Assembly: GCA_905221605.1 (NCBI GenBank) | Contig: CAJNDS010000968.1 | Location: 271,501 to 335,500 of the forward strand | From: Symbiodinium natans | Taxonomy: Eukaryota; Sar; Dinophyceae; Suessiales; Symbiodiniaceae | DNA length: 64,000 nucleotides | Reading direction: 5' to 3' | Notes under the pieces: model-generated | What the model saw: only the letters and a program-made list of their open reading frames with translations | What the model was told of the DNA's origin: nothing | Database searches by the model: none | Shown here: positions 52,331 through 61,930 of the stretch, piece after piece | Layout of the letters: every line of letters begins with the position of its first letter | How positions within the stretch are numbered: position 1 is the stretch's first letter | Program-made: the position numbers and the translations under genes

Positions 52331-54900
52331 GTGGCTCCTATAGGACTTTAGTAGTTGCAATGGATGCCCAAATGCGAAAGCGCAAGGGCAGCTCAACTGG
52401 TGAGAGAACGGAGCGAGAGCTTGTGCAATCAGTGCCTGAGTCCGGGGATGAAGACGAATTCCTGTCAGAGGATCGTGGTGTGGTTGCAGTGAATACAGCA
52501 CCGGGTTCAGCGACTGTCCCTATTAGTCAAGAACCTCCCGACGTAAATCCATTCTGGTCAGAGACGGCAAGAGCAGAAGTTGCGTTGCAACGAGCGCGTC
52601 CTGCAGACTTGGATGGCGTCGCGCAAGAAAATCTAACAGAGCCGACTGAAATGTGTGGCCAAAGTGCAGGTGCCAGTTCATCAGGTGCACAGTTAAGCCC
52701 GGTCGAAATGCATGGGCCTGTGGGACAGCCCATTGTGTATGGTCCCAGCAGCCTCCCAGCAACCGCAGGCACAGGTGCACCACAAGCAAAACCACGCAAG
52801 GCAAAAGAGCATGGCCAGCCACCGCAAACCTTCGCTAGTCCGGGTGAGGTGTGTGAGCAAGAGCCAGGCCTTCGACCCGGTGAGCGCATGATTCTGACGC
52901 AGATGAAAGACATGACGGCGCAGTTGATGGAGCAAAACCGCCAACTCCAAGCACAACAAGCGGCCACAACTGCTGAAAATTCTGCCCTGCGCGCTAGACT
53001 AGAACGTTTGGAAGATGAGGCCATGCAGTCTGCAGCGAGTGGTGAGCAGCATTGGTTTCTCGAAGAGGGCGATCGTAGCAGGGGATGGGCCGCTGAGGGT
53101 TCTCTCTCTAGGGTCTCTACTCCGCCACCGCCGCCGCCCCCGGATCCTGATGCTCATCATGGTAGGCACACCCCAGGGGGAACCCGAGTGCCCAGTGGAC
53201 CGCCGCCACCGTCACCAACCCCGACGTTTGGAACTAGTTCAGGGGAGCTAGGTTTTTCGAGGTTAAGTGTCTTGCCTAGTGTGCCAGCGTGTCCGAGTTT
53301 GCATGTGTCACACACCAACATGTTAGGAGCGCCGATGTTAGGTGGAAGTGGGCAAACTTTGGGTGAAAACTCTGAGTGTAGAAACCGAGAGATAGAGAGC
53401 AACATGTTTGGCAGCTACAGTTCGCACTTGCAAGCGCGAACACAACATGAGTGGAACATGGGAAGTAGCAACCAGCATATGAGCAGTCATGTCTCTCAAT
53501 CGGCTACGCCGCAGCGGCATGCCGAAGATGGTTTCAACCTCTTCGCGGGGGTGTCCCAACATCCACAAACTCAAAATTCCCAGGATGCTCGTTTGTTTTC
53601 CCCAGGCGACAAAGTGTGGTGGAATCTACCAACATTGCAGCCCACGCATGCGGATAGTGACCCGGCCACTAGGGCCTCGGACTGGCTTGAACTCATTAAG
53701 CCGTCGATGGCAGACTTGGCCCCGTCGTCAGCCCTATGGTGGAATGAGGTTGAGCAAGCTGCCAAGGGATGGTACCGTACGTGGACAGAGGCTTCAGCTA
53801 TGGAACGGGGGGCTATTGTACCCACCCCGCCTGAGCACTTGCGGGGGGAGAAGTACCAGCGATTAGAAAGCAGAGCGTTCGCGATGCTTCAGGCCGCGCT
53901 CCCGAGTCTAATCACCGAAGAGCTTGTGTCGTCAAGAACTTTGCATTGCGTAGGTGCTATCTACAACGTTTTGAGGCTGTATCAGCCTGGCGGCTTGGCC
54001 GAACGCACGAAACTTCTTGACTTGCTCGCAAACCCGGGAGGGGCTAAGGGTTCTTCGGACGCCGTAGCCCGTCTCAGACAGTGGCAGCGAGCACTTAACA
54101 GAGCTGAAAGCATGGGTGTTAGCATTCCAGATGCCAGCATCATGTTGCGTGGCCTTGATGTGTTGTCCGAGCCTGTCCTAAGGAAACATGTTCAAGTTAG
54201 CTTTCGGTGTAGTGGCGCCCGAACCGTCCTTCAGCTTGATCATCGCCCCACGCTTGTCTCCCTCAAAGAGTTTGTCAAAGTCCTCCTGAGTGAGTTTGAA
54301 ATGCTTTCTGTTTCAGGGGAAGAGGAGCAACGCGGGGGAAAACCGAGGGTTGCTGCCGTGGACGCCCCAAAAGGAGGCAAGGGCTCGGAAAAAGGGGACA
54401 AGGCAAGCAAGGGTTCTGAAAAGGGCGGGAAAAGCCACGGGGGGAACTCCGGTGCCTCACAAAACCAGGCCCAAACAGACCCTAAGGACTCCTGGAAGTG
54501 TAAGTTTTTTGATGGTGGCAAAGGTTGCCGCAAAGGACGCCATTGCAACTTGCAGCATGATGAAGAAGCTGCGAAGGCCAACGGGTGGTGTTTTGTTTGC
54601 GGGGCCAAGAACCACGCATCAGCCGATTGCAAACGGCCAAAAGAGAAGAACCAGGAGCAAGCTCCTTGGGGGGAGTCCGGTGAGCAAGGAAAAGGAAAGG
54701 AAGGAAAAGGAAAAGGCAAGAAGGGCAGGGATGATTCGAAGGAAACCGGGGGGAAACCGGGGGGAAACCTCACGGCAATCAGCCGATGGAGAACCAACCT
54801 TCAACTACTCCTAGTGTGTCACCTCAAGCTGCTGTTCCTGCTGGTGCACAGACCGATATGGTGCATGAAGCCACGCAGTTGCTTAAAGGCCTTCGCCTAG
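52321..54900 (+). CDS. gag: Gag polyprotein with CCCH and CCHC zinc fingers
   Basis: The 859-codon frame gives the structural protein of the particle. The first ATG (52,321) lies inside the primer-binding site; Met-14 at 52,360 (MDAQMRKRKG) is an equally plausible start. Residues about 190-236 form a coiled coil (MTAQLMEQNRQLQAQQAATT...). Residues about 255-310 are proline-rich. About 455-665 is the retroelement Gag core (LYQPGGLAERTKLLDLLANP). A glycine/lysine-rich basic segment follows. Then come a C-X8-C-X5-C-X3-H finger (C727, C736, C742, H746) and a C-X2-C-X4-H-X4-C knuckle (C757, C760, H765, C770) for RNA binding. The last ~45 codons after the slippery site at 54,762 are the non-shifted tail. 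Confidence 0.92.
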   Translation: MSPSGSYRTLVVAMDAQMRKRKGSSTGERTERELVQSVPESGDEDEFLSEDRGVVAVNTAPGSATVPISQEPPDVNPFWSETARAEVALQRARPADLDGVAQENLTEPTEMCGQSAGASSSGAQLSPVEMHGPVGQPIVYGPSSLPATAGTGAPQAKPRKAKEHGQPPQTFASPGEVCEQEPGLRPGERMILTQMKDMTAQLMEQNRQLQAQQAATTAENSALRARLERLEDEAMQSAASGEQHWFLEEGDRSRGWAAEGSLSRVSTPPPPPPPDPDAHHGRHTPGGTRVPSGPPPPSPTPTFGTSSGELGFSRLSVLPSVPACPSLHVSHTNMLGAPMLGGSGQTLGENSECRNREIESNMFGSYSSHLQARTQHEWNMGSSNQHMSSHVSQSATPQRHAEDGFNLFAGVSQHPQTQNSQDARLFSPGDKVWWNLPTLQPTHADSDPATRASDWLELIKPSMADLAPSSALWWNEVEQAAKGWYRTWTEASAMERGAIVPTPPEHLRGEKYQRLESRAFAMLQAALPSLITEELVSSRTLHCVGAIYNVLRLYQPGGLAERTKLLDLLANPGGAKGSSDAVARLRQWQRALNRAESMGVSIPDASIMLRGLDVLSEPVLRKHVQVSFRCSGARTVLQLDHRPTLVSLKEFVKVLLSEFEMLSVSGEEEQRGGKPRVAAVDAPKGGKGSEKGDKASKGSEKGGKSHGGNSGASQNQAQTDPKDSWKCKFFDGGKGCRKGRHCNLQHDEEAAKANGWCFVCGAKNHASADCKRPKEKNQEQAPWGESGEQGKGKEGKGKGKKGRDDSKETGGKPGGNLTAISRWRTNLQLLLVCHLKLLFLLVHRPIWCMKPRSCLKAFA
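54762..54768 (+). promoter_or_regulatory. -1 ribosomal frameshift heptamer G GGA AAC
   Basis: In the gag frame the codons are GGG GGA AAC CTC, so the heptamer has the canonical X XXY YYZ phase. A -1 slip makes CCT (54,768) the next codon and enters the protease frame directly (PHGNQPMENQPS). The same heptamer is used at gag-pro junctions of some retroviruses (Mason-Pfizer type). A small hairpin, CGGC-AATCA-GCCG, starts at 54,773. Confidence 0.78.
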
Positions 54901-56099
54901 CCGCCTTTCAAGTTGAGCCGTCACTGGACACACCCATGTTTTCTGAAAGTGTTTTGGGTCAGTTGGCATCGGCCATGGCCAAGATCAAAACAGGCTTGCT
55001 AGATGGAGGTGCCACGCACGCGCTGCGACAGGGCACAGCAAAGGAAATCAGCAGGTCGGAGAAAACCGTTGTGAACCTTGCTTTGGGTAGTGCTGAGCTG
55101 TATTTGTCGCCAACGGGAGTCTTGCTGAGTGTCAGTCCTGTCAGTCCGATTGCGCCGCTAGGAGCCTTAGTCAAGGAATGCGGTTGCCAGGTGACATGGG
55201 TAGAAGACATGTGTAAAGTTTGGCATCCTAAACACGGTTGGTTGAAAGTCCAAATGCAGCAGAACACTCCACATGTTGATGAGAGCACGTGTTTGATGTT
55301 GATTAAAGAACTCGAGAACCTGAGAACCGAGCGAATGATGCGAGCATTGTATGTGAAGGCTTTAGCCTTGGGACAGAAAATCCCCGATGACTTGGATCCG
55401 CATGTTCGTTCGTGGTTGGATTGGTTGAGGCAGTTGAGCCCGGAGGCCCCAGAGACCCTCATTTCCAAAGTTCCGCCGTGTGTTCTCGATCCCGAAAATC
55501 ACCCGAAATCGTTCAACCGTAGGATCCGCCGGAGAGTTGAGAGAGCGAAGGGTATTGTGCTCAACTTGTTTTCTGGGGACACGTCGGGAGGGAAATTGGG
55601 TAGATTGCCACACGGGATAGAAGTTCTTGATGTTGAACTCAAACACGGCGCGGACATGCTTGAGGATTGCTTGTTTCAGTACTTGTTGCAGCTGTGCATG
55701 TCTGGACGCGTTAGGGCTATTCTGGCTGGACCACCATGCAGATCCTTTAGTCCACGTAGGAGCGATAGTGACGGGGGCCCGGTACCTGTGAGAGATCGGG
55801 ATGGACCTGGGAGATTTGGGAGAGAAGGCTTGAGTCCCCAAAACAGAAAACTGGCCCAGGAGGACACCGTTTTGATTTTTAGGACGTTCCTGCTGTACAA
55901 GGTGGCTAGGGATGGTGCGCAGGAAAGGGGAGGGGATCAGGATGTGATGTTTGTAGGAGAGCACCCAAGAGATCCCCGAGAGTACCGTGAGAGTGGGTGT
56001 GAGAACCCATCCATGTGGGCGTGGCCCGAAACCATTGAGTTTCAGCGCGTATTCAGCCTGCACAAGGCGACATTCAACCAATCGACATGGATGCACTAA
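54768..56099 (+). CDS. pol: Pol part 1: aspartic protease and methyltransferase-like domain
   Basis: Read from the frameshift (an internal ATG is at 54,786). Counted from that ATG, residues 71-80 are LLDGGATHAL, the retroviral-type aspartic protease active site (D73; usual form D-S/T-G, here D-G-G). About residues 255-410 resemble a cytosine-5 methyltransferase core: LNLFSG at 259-264 like motif I, IEVLDVELKHGADML like motifs II-III, LAGPPCRSFS with C318 like motif IV, and VGEHPRDP in the place of motif VI (usually ENV). The frame ends TGG ATG CAC TAA at 56,099, and the protein sense continues in the +1 frame (KPTTILTS), so either one base is extra or +1 slippage occurs. Confidence 0.82.
   Translation, partial: PHGNQPMENQPSTTPSVSPQAAVPAGAQTDMVHEATQLLKGLRLAAFQVEPSLDTPMFSESVLGQLASAMAKIKTGLLDGGATHALRQGTAKEISRSEKTVVNLALGSAELYLSPTGVLLSVSPVSPIAPLGALVKECGCQVTWVEDMCKVWHPKHGWLKVQMQQNTPHVDESTCLMLIKELENLRTERMMRALYVKALALGQKIPDDLDPHVRSWLDWLRQLSPEAPETLISKVPPCVLDPENHPKSFNRRIRRRVERAKGIVLNLFSGDTSGGKLGRLPHGIEVLDVELKHGADMLEDCLFQYLLQLCMSGRVRAILAGPPCRSFSPRRSDSDGGPVPVRDRDGPGRFGREGLSPQNRKLAQEDTVLIFRTFLLYKVARDGAQERGGDQDVMFVGEHPRDPREYRESGCENPSMWAWPETIEFQRVFSLHKATFNQSTWMH
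55540..56060 (+). other. Methyltransferase-like module within pol
   Basis: The order of motifs (FSG glycine loop, acidic strand end DVE, GPPC-x-SFS loop, GEHP) is that of class I cytosine-5 methyltransferases, where the Cys of PPC is the nucleophile. No target-recognition domain or clear motif VIII-X is visible in the ~170 residues, so it may be a reduced or repurposed fold. Retroelements with DNMT domains are known from Symbiodinium and charophytes. Whether this module is from the same source is inference. Confidence 0.55.
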
Positions 56100-57789
56100 G
56101 CCGACAACTATTTTGACGTCCTCATGGTCACTCTTTAGAGAGTTGCATGGGCGAGAGGGTTGGATTGGGAAAACACTCCGGCCGGAGGGCCTGGACGAAA
56201 AGATCCAACAATCAAAAGGTTGGGCAGCTTGGGCTCCAGGGTTAGTGCGTGAGTTGGGTGTTGCTTTGAACGCTTGGTTTGAGAACAGCGCGCCGGAGAG
56301 GGGGAGGGAAGAGGCAGAAGATCGAGAGAGGATTCAAGCCTTAAACGCCCTTAGTGCTGCCGACAAGCAGTTTGCGCGTCACTGTGAGCATGACCATGTG
56401 GTGTTTAGGCGTGACTGTGCTGCATGTCTCGCTGGTCACGTGCGTGGACATGGACACTTTAGACGCAAACACCAGCATACAAATGCGCTCACGTTGAACG
56501 TTGACATGATTGGACCCCTCTGCCCGTCCCAACATGAAGGTGGTACTGCTAAACACTTGCTGGTAGGTGTCTTCGGAGTGCCCTTGTATGAAGATGGACG
56601 CCCTCAATACCTTGAAAAGGTGGACTCAGGTGAGCCCAGGGGGGATTCTGATTTTGATTTCGGTCTTGATGGCTACCACATACCGCCTGAATGGGTCGAT
56701 GATGCCGCTGATGATGGTGCAGGTGTTGATGCCCCAGGGGATTGGTGGGAAAACGGATATGACGACCATGACCGTTGCGATGACGCCGGTGTCGTAGCTG
56801 AAGGTGAGGCCGAAGAGGATGGTGATCCCCTAGAGCCGGACCCTAGTGTCCGTGAGAGATCACATGAAAGATGGAAGGCCACGATCGCCCAGCTCAAAAA
56901 GCCGGTGAAAATCGTGCCCGTAGTGTATGTGCAGCCATTGCCACGTAAATCAGCGGCAGTTGTGTTGAAAGGGCTACAGCGCATGCACACAGCCATTAAA
57001 ATGCATGGCATGGAAGTCAGACGCATTCATGCGGACAATGGCCGTGAGTTCCAAAATGAAGGTGTGGAAGCATGGTGTGTAACACGTGACATAGGTTTGA
57101 CGTTCTCAGTGCCAGGCGACCCCAGATCGAACGGTAGAGTTGAGCAAGTAGTTGGTGCTTGTAAAGCTGGAGTGCGTTCTTTGCTGTGTCAGGGGGGCAT
57201 AGGGAAAGAGTGGTGGGCCCGAGCTGCCTTGCATTGGGCAGACTCTAAAAGACGCCAAGCCTTTGAAAAGTTAGGTAGCCCTGTCCATGCTAGAGAACAA
57301 CCTCCTTTTGGCACCAAGGTGACAGTGAGGTCGAGGCATTGGAACCAGAAAAACCCTTTTGAACCCAAAACCCTGAAAGGAGTCGCCTTAGGACCGTCTG
57401 AGCGTACCCCAGGTGCCACTGTGGTTCTCATCAAACATAAGGGTAAGCCTAAGCTGTACATTGCTCCACTTGTGTACCGCGGTGTTAGGGATCCACCAGA
57501 GTTTGAGGCTGAGGAGGCACCAGAGCCAGCCCCAGAACCGAGGAGAAGGATTTGTGGCAAAACGTCAGTGGCCAACTTGAGCATCGGACTTGAGTCCGAG
57601 GGGGAGTCAACCGCTCACAAAACGGCGCCACGATGTCCCAAAACGGAGCCGTCTGAACCCTTCAAAAAGCCCATTTTTGGACCCCAAGCAAACCCCACTT
57701 TTGGAGCCGAAAACCTGGGTTTGCCAGGGTACCGTTTTGAGGCCAAATCCCAAGATCAGTGGCAACAGCAGCAATCACACGCATCATGA
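56100..57789 (+). CDS. pol: Pol part 2: integrase with acidic insertion
   Basis: The open frame spans 55,987-57,789, with protein sense from about 56,100. Numbering is from 55,987. An N-terminal zinc-binding segment (FARHCEHDHVVFRRDCAACL) precedes the catalytic core. D173 lies in LNVDMIGPL, D350 in HADNGREF and E386 in SNGRVEQVVGA, giving the exact D-x35-E spacing of retroelement integrases. D173-D350 spacing is 177, far above the usual ~60, because of an acidic insertion at about residues 213-305 (many Asp/Glu, e.g. DDAADDGAG). The C-terminal GTKVTVRSRHWNQ part resembles a chromatin- or DNA-binding tail. The frame ends at 57,789, and a +1 change leads into the next part. Confidence 0.88.
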
Positions 57790-58760
57790 CCGTGACAGTT
57801 CTTGTGATGTACACTTGTGCGGTTTGCAGTCTCAACATGAGCGTGCTCAGTCTTGTGACGTGTTTGCTTGTGGCAGCGCATGTCGTTTGCAAGACCAGAA
57901 GACAGAGTGTGAGAGTGAGAGCGGTGACAGCGGGAAAACGGGGTTAATTCAGGAAAAGAGCACATGGTCTAGACACGAAAGCGAGCGCGTAGCCGAGCAA
58001 CTGATGGCTAAGGGGGAACCTCCCACGGCGGAAGCGCTAGGTGTCTTGATAAGAGGCTCGATACAACATGTTGGCCCCAAAACCCGTAAAATCGATCGGG
58101 AAGTCGCTCAGAAGGGAAGTGGCGCCGTAACGCTTGGAGCATGGCGCCATGCAGACAAGGTTGGGGTAGCCAAGGATACTCTCAATCGCCCCGCCCTTGT
58201 GCGAGTGATCAATCAGTACATGCGGTCATGTCATGCTGACAAATCATGGAATGCATTGCGTGTGTCTGTTGATTGTGTTAGCAGTCCCCATAAAGATGCC
58301 CGAAATGCTAAGGGTTCACAAAATCACCTTGTTGTTTTAGAAGAAGGCAAGGGAGGTAGATTGTGGATTGAGGGGAGTGACGAAGGCTCGGAGGGGTCAG
58401 AGGCCGGTGTGATGCAACACAAGGGTTGTGATGTGCATGGACACTTTTACCCCCGCTCCAAACCCATTTCATTTGACCCCAACGCCTCCACGCTGTGGAA
58501 CCCAGTGAGGGACCGAGGATTGCGATCGCAGCATACACCGCTAATCGCCATGAAAGTTTGACTGAAGTTGATCAACAGTTGTTAGTGAGTTTGGGCTTTC
58601 CAGTGCCGAAATCCGACCCCAAAGTGTCCACCTGCAGCTTCTACCGTCTCGATGCTCATGATGAAGATGGCGAGGCCGGGGACTGGGTTGAGACCGCGGG
58701 TTGGGAGAGCAATCATGTGGACCATTACTTGCTACGTCGCCTTATTCTGGAGGAGCAGCG
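57785..58760 (+). CDS. pol: Pol part 3: dioxygenase-like module
   Basis: The frame of 57,590-58,561 continues the polyprotein from about 57,785, and after about 58,513 the frame shifts -1 to that of 58,495-58,866. Numbering from 57,590, H234-K-D236 in SPHKDARNAKGSQNHLVVL and the following GGRLWIEG resemble the HxD metal motif and strand of 2-oxoglutarate/Fe(II) dioxygenases of the TET/JBP type. Downstream, ISFDPNASTLWNPV and RIAIAAYTA resemble the distal part with its Arg, but the position where relatives have the second His holds Thr. The -1 shift can be explained by one missing G in the GGG run at 58,513. A cysteine-rich segment lies at the start. Confidence 0.6.
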
Positions 58761-59355
58761 TTTTTGGACGAAGAGTTACAATACGCTGACCGGACTGGGA
58801 GCGCGAGGACAGCCGACCACATTGCCGAACTCCATCAACACGCGCAACGCATGGAATGCAACTTGATGCAGATGCAGTGCGAACAACAGCTTTGCGCGCC
58901 CGACTTAACCCCTGAAATGAAGCGGTTGATGAGTTGCAAGCTGCGTGATGCACAACAGTTACAAAAGAAGCAACCACCGTCGGTGCATGCGTTGGTTGGG
59001 GGGAGTCAGCCGAGGGGTGATGAGCGGGGAGGCTTGAAAGAAGAACAAGGCGGTAACGCCTATGCAGCCAGTACCTCACTGGAAATGCCCGAGTGGCCGA
59101 TCGAGGATCCTGTCACTGAAGCTGGCGCACCACTGCAAACACAATCTGTGTCACACCAAGAAGTTTTGGCGAACCTTGATGCGTGGAAGCCGTCCATCCA
59201 GGATGAGCTCGGATCCATCTTTGATGTGCATGGTACGCTCAAGCGCCGTACCAAAGCGGAAGTCCAGGAATGGGAAGCCAATGGGGTAAAGGTTGAGTAC
59301 ATTCCAGGTAAAGGGCTGTTCCATAGGAAAGGGGGCACAGGGAGAAAAAATGTAG
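58750..59355 (+). CDS. pol: Pol part 4: linker and start of reverse transcriptase
   Basis: The frame of 58,701-59,480 takes over near the T5 run at 58,759 (one T short for the preceding frame). It encodes a charged helical linker (FLDEELQYADRTGSARTADH, then IAELHQHAQRMECN) and then the beginning of the copia reverse transcriptase (LANLDAWKPSIQDELGSIFD). Near 59,350 the frame changes again at an A6 run; one more A would give RKKCRIVACGNF, the expected RT sequence. Confidence 0.72.
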
Positions 59356-61930
59356 GATTGTGGCGTGCGGAAACTTCTGCAACCAAGAGGGCCGCAAAAC
59401 TCGTGAGCATCGGCAGTCGCTGTATGCCGGTGGCCTCGATGCCCTCACGCTTCGAGCACAACTTCGTCATTGCGGCTTGAAGGCGACAGAGGAAACTCCT
59501 GTCCACGACCGCTGGGTTGCAGGTTCGTGTGACATTCGCACCGCATTCCTAACAGCACCCCTAGAGACCCCAGGTAAGAAAATCATAGTTCGGCCCCCGT
59601 CAATCCTCATTCGTAGTGGTCTGGTTTGCCATGATGAGCTGTGGGAGGCAGAAGGTGCCATCTACGGGTTAGAAGAAAGCCCGGCCGCCTGGGCCAAACA
59701 TCGTGACGAACGCCTGTCACTGCTTGAGGTCGAGGATCCGCTTAGCAATGTCGCAGCAGGGGACTCCAGAAGCCATGTGTGCGACGCAACGCCCGAGCCA
59801 ATCCATCCACCACAGGATGTGCCCACATCCCCAGCGCAGCGGTATAAGTTGCGTAGGGCTAAGTCTGATCCCAATGTTTGGTTTCTAGTCAGGGTTAACG
59901 AGGATGGTTCGTTGGACGCTAAGATACAAGCCGTGCTAGGTATCTATGTTGACGACCTCCTAGCAACCGGGCCCAAACGGCTAGTACAAGCCTTGTTCGC
60001 AGCAGTGTCAAAGGAGTGGCGAATCAGTGCGCCCAGCTACTCCGATGAAGACACGTTGACGTTTTGTGGGCTTGAAGTGAGGCAAACTGCCAGGGGACTC
60101 CACCTCACGCAAGCCAAGTACATTCAGGAGCTGTTGAATCGGTACTCGCACATCGTTGGTACTAGCACCGTGCCCGTCATTGCTGAACCCCAACATGGAG
60201 AAAACCTTAGTGCGGACCTTGCCGAGCCTGCTCCAGAACTGGGTCGCTTGCGCGTTGCCCAAAAGCTTGCAGGAGAGTTGCTGTGGGTAAGCAGCCGGAC
60301 ACGTCCTGACCTTGCTTTCGGGGTGTCCCTGCTTGGCCAAAGGTTGACAAAACACACCGAAGCGTCCATCGAGGCCGGGCACCAAATGATAAAGTACTTA
60401 CGTGGCACGCAGGGCTACGAAATCATCTATGGTGAGCCTGGCCAGGGACACGGTGTTGATGATGTGCTTGCAGCCGCTCGAACCCCAAATCTCCTTGAGT
60501 TGTTTGCAGATGCAAGTTTCTGTCCGGGCAGCGATAGATCCCAAACAGGCATCGTAATGCAATGGGGAAACGCCCCCATTGGTTGGCTCTCGTTGCGGCA
60601 ATCCACTGCTAGTTTGTCTACTGCTGAAGCAGAGCTTGGGGCCAGCATCGATGCCATGGTGCTCGGTGGTAGTGTTTTGTCTGTCCTTGCTGAGCTGAGC
60701 GGAAGCCAACAGGAAGCACGCGTTTACACAGACAATGTCGGGGCGTGCAACCTCCTCACAATGCCCAACGGAAGCTGGCGAACACGCCACCTAAGGTTAA
60801 GAGCAGCATGGTTCGTCCAGAAAGCAGAAGGCTCACCTTACCGGGTATCCCACATTCCAGGGGAGCACATGCTTGGTGACCTGCTCACGAAGCCCCTGCT
60901 GCACGCACGCATCGTTTCGCTCTTGCAGAAAATAGGCTTGCAACTTCACACACCACCAACAGCACTCAAGCCGGGAGAAATCTCTGGCCATCGCGTTGTT
61001 GGTGGGGGGGAGTCGTTGTCGTCGGTTGAGCCAGTGCCTAATGGAGCTACCTACGGGGGAGTCCCGCAACCCCCGTCGGTGCTAGCAAAGGCCTTGAAAG
61101 CACTCACCGTGGCTACGCAGTTGAAAGCTTTGTCCGCAAAAGCCGTGCGTGTTGAGATCACCGAGGATGAGAGCAACTCAGAAAGCTCAGAGGTGATTCA
61201 CACCTTGAAGTTGCTTGTAACTGTGTTTGCAGTTGTTGGTGCGAGCTTGTTGATCTGGTGCTGCAGGTCCGTAGGCCAAACCGAAACACCCACGCTGCAG
61301 CGTGCATTCGTCGAGGAGTCAGACGACGATTGGTCCGTTGTTGCAGTGCCTAGCGCCACGACAAGCGCTGCCGACACGCACAGGGATAGGCTGGGTACTA
61401 TACGGCTAGTAGGAACCGCTGCTAGTACGTCCCCTAAGAGTAGTCCTGAACCCGCCGTAGGCCCTAATGCTCCTGAACCCTACCCAGAGGCAGCCGCCTC
61501 AAGCACTGAACCTCAGGATAGGGGCGGCCGAAAGGCCAGCCCGCAGTCCACAGCAGGTTCAAGGTCAAGCGTTGGTATTCCGCAGCCCGAAGTCGTTGCG
61601 GAGGTAGCGTGGCCTCCACCGCTTGCCCGCTACAGCGACGCGCCCCAAAGCAGAGAGGACAAATGGGAGTGGGATCGTGAGGGAAACGTGTTGCTGAGAC
61701 ATCATGTCAAATCTCGCGTCAACAAATTTGATCCCAGCACAGCCAGACTCCCTGATGGTCTTGACGATGCCAGATTGTCAGGCCGGCGCAGAACCGTCGC
61801 AACATTCATCGCTGATGGGTTACAAGATGTCCATGATGATGATTGGACACACAAACCAGCGCAACAAAAACTGCGAGGGCCTTGGAAGGGCCGCACCGAG
61901 TTAGAAGTGAGACCGCAAGATCTCGCCTGA
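59355..61930 (+). CDS. pol: Pol part 5: reverse transcriptase, RNase H and membrane-tail
   Basis: Numbering is from 59,360 (856 codons, so a large continuous part). Reverse transcriptase has D58 in SCDIRTAFLTAPL and Y196-V-D198-D199 in GIYVDDLLATG. RNase H has D384 (LFADASF), E423/E425 (STAEAEL), D458 (YTDNVGA) and the TRHLRLRAAW segment. After LLTKPLLHARIVSLLQKIG, where copia pol normally ends, about 290 residues follow. These include one hydrophobic stretch at 618-635 (LLVTVFAVVGASLLIWCC) and a serine/proline/acidic tail. The stop at 61,928-61,930 lies 281 bp before the 3' LTR. Confidence 0.93.

Noticed and set aside
52319-54814. Antisense and alternate-frame ORFs across gag
   Set aside because: Shadow frames of the gag coding sequence, with no independent motifs.
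56673-57026. Serine/alanine-rich minus-strand ORF
   Set aside because: Antisense shadow of the acidic integrase insertion.
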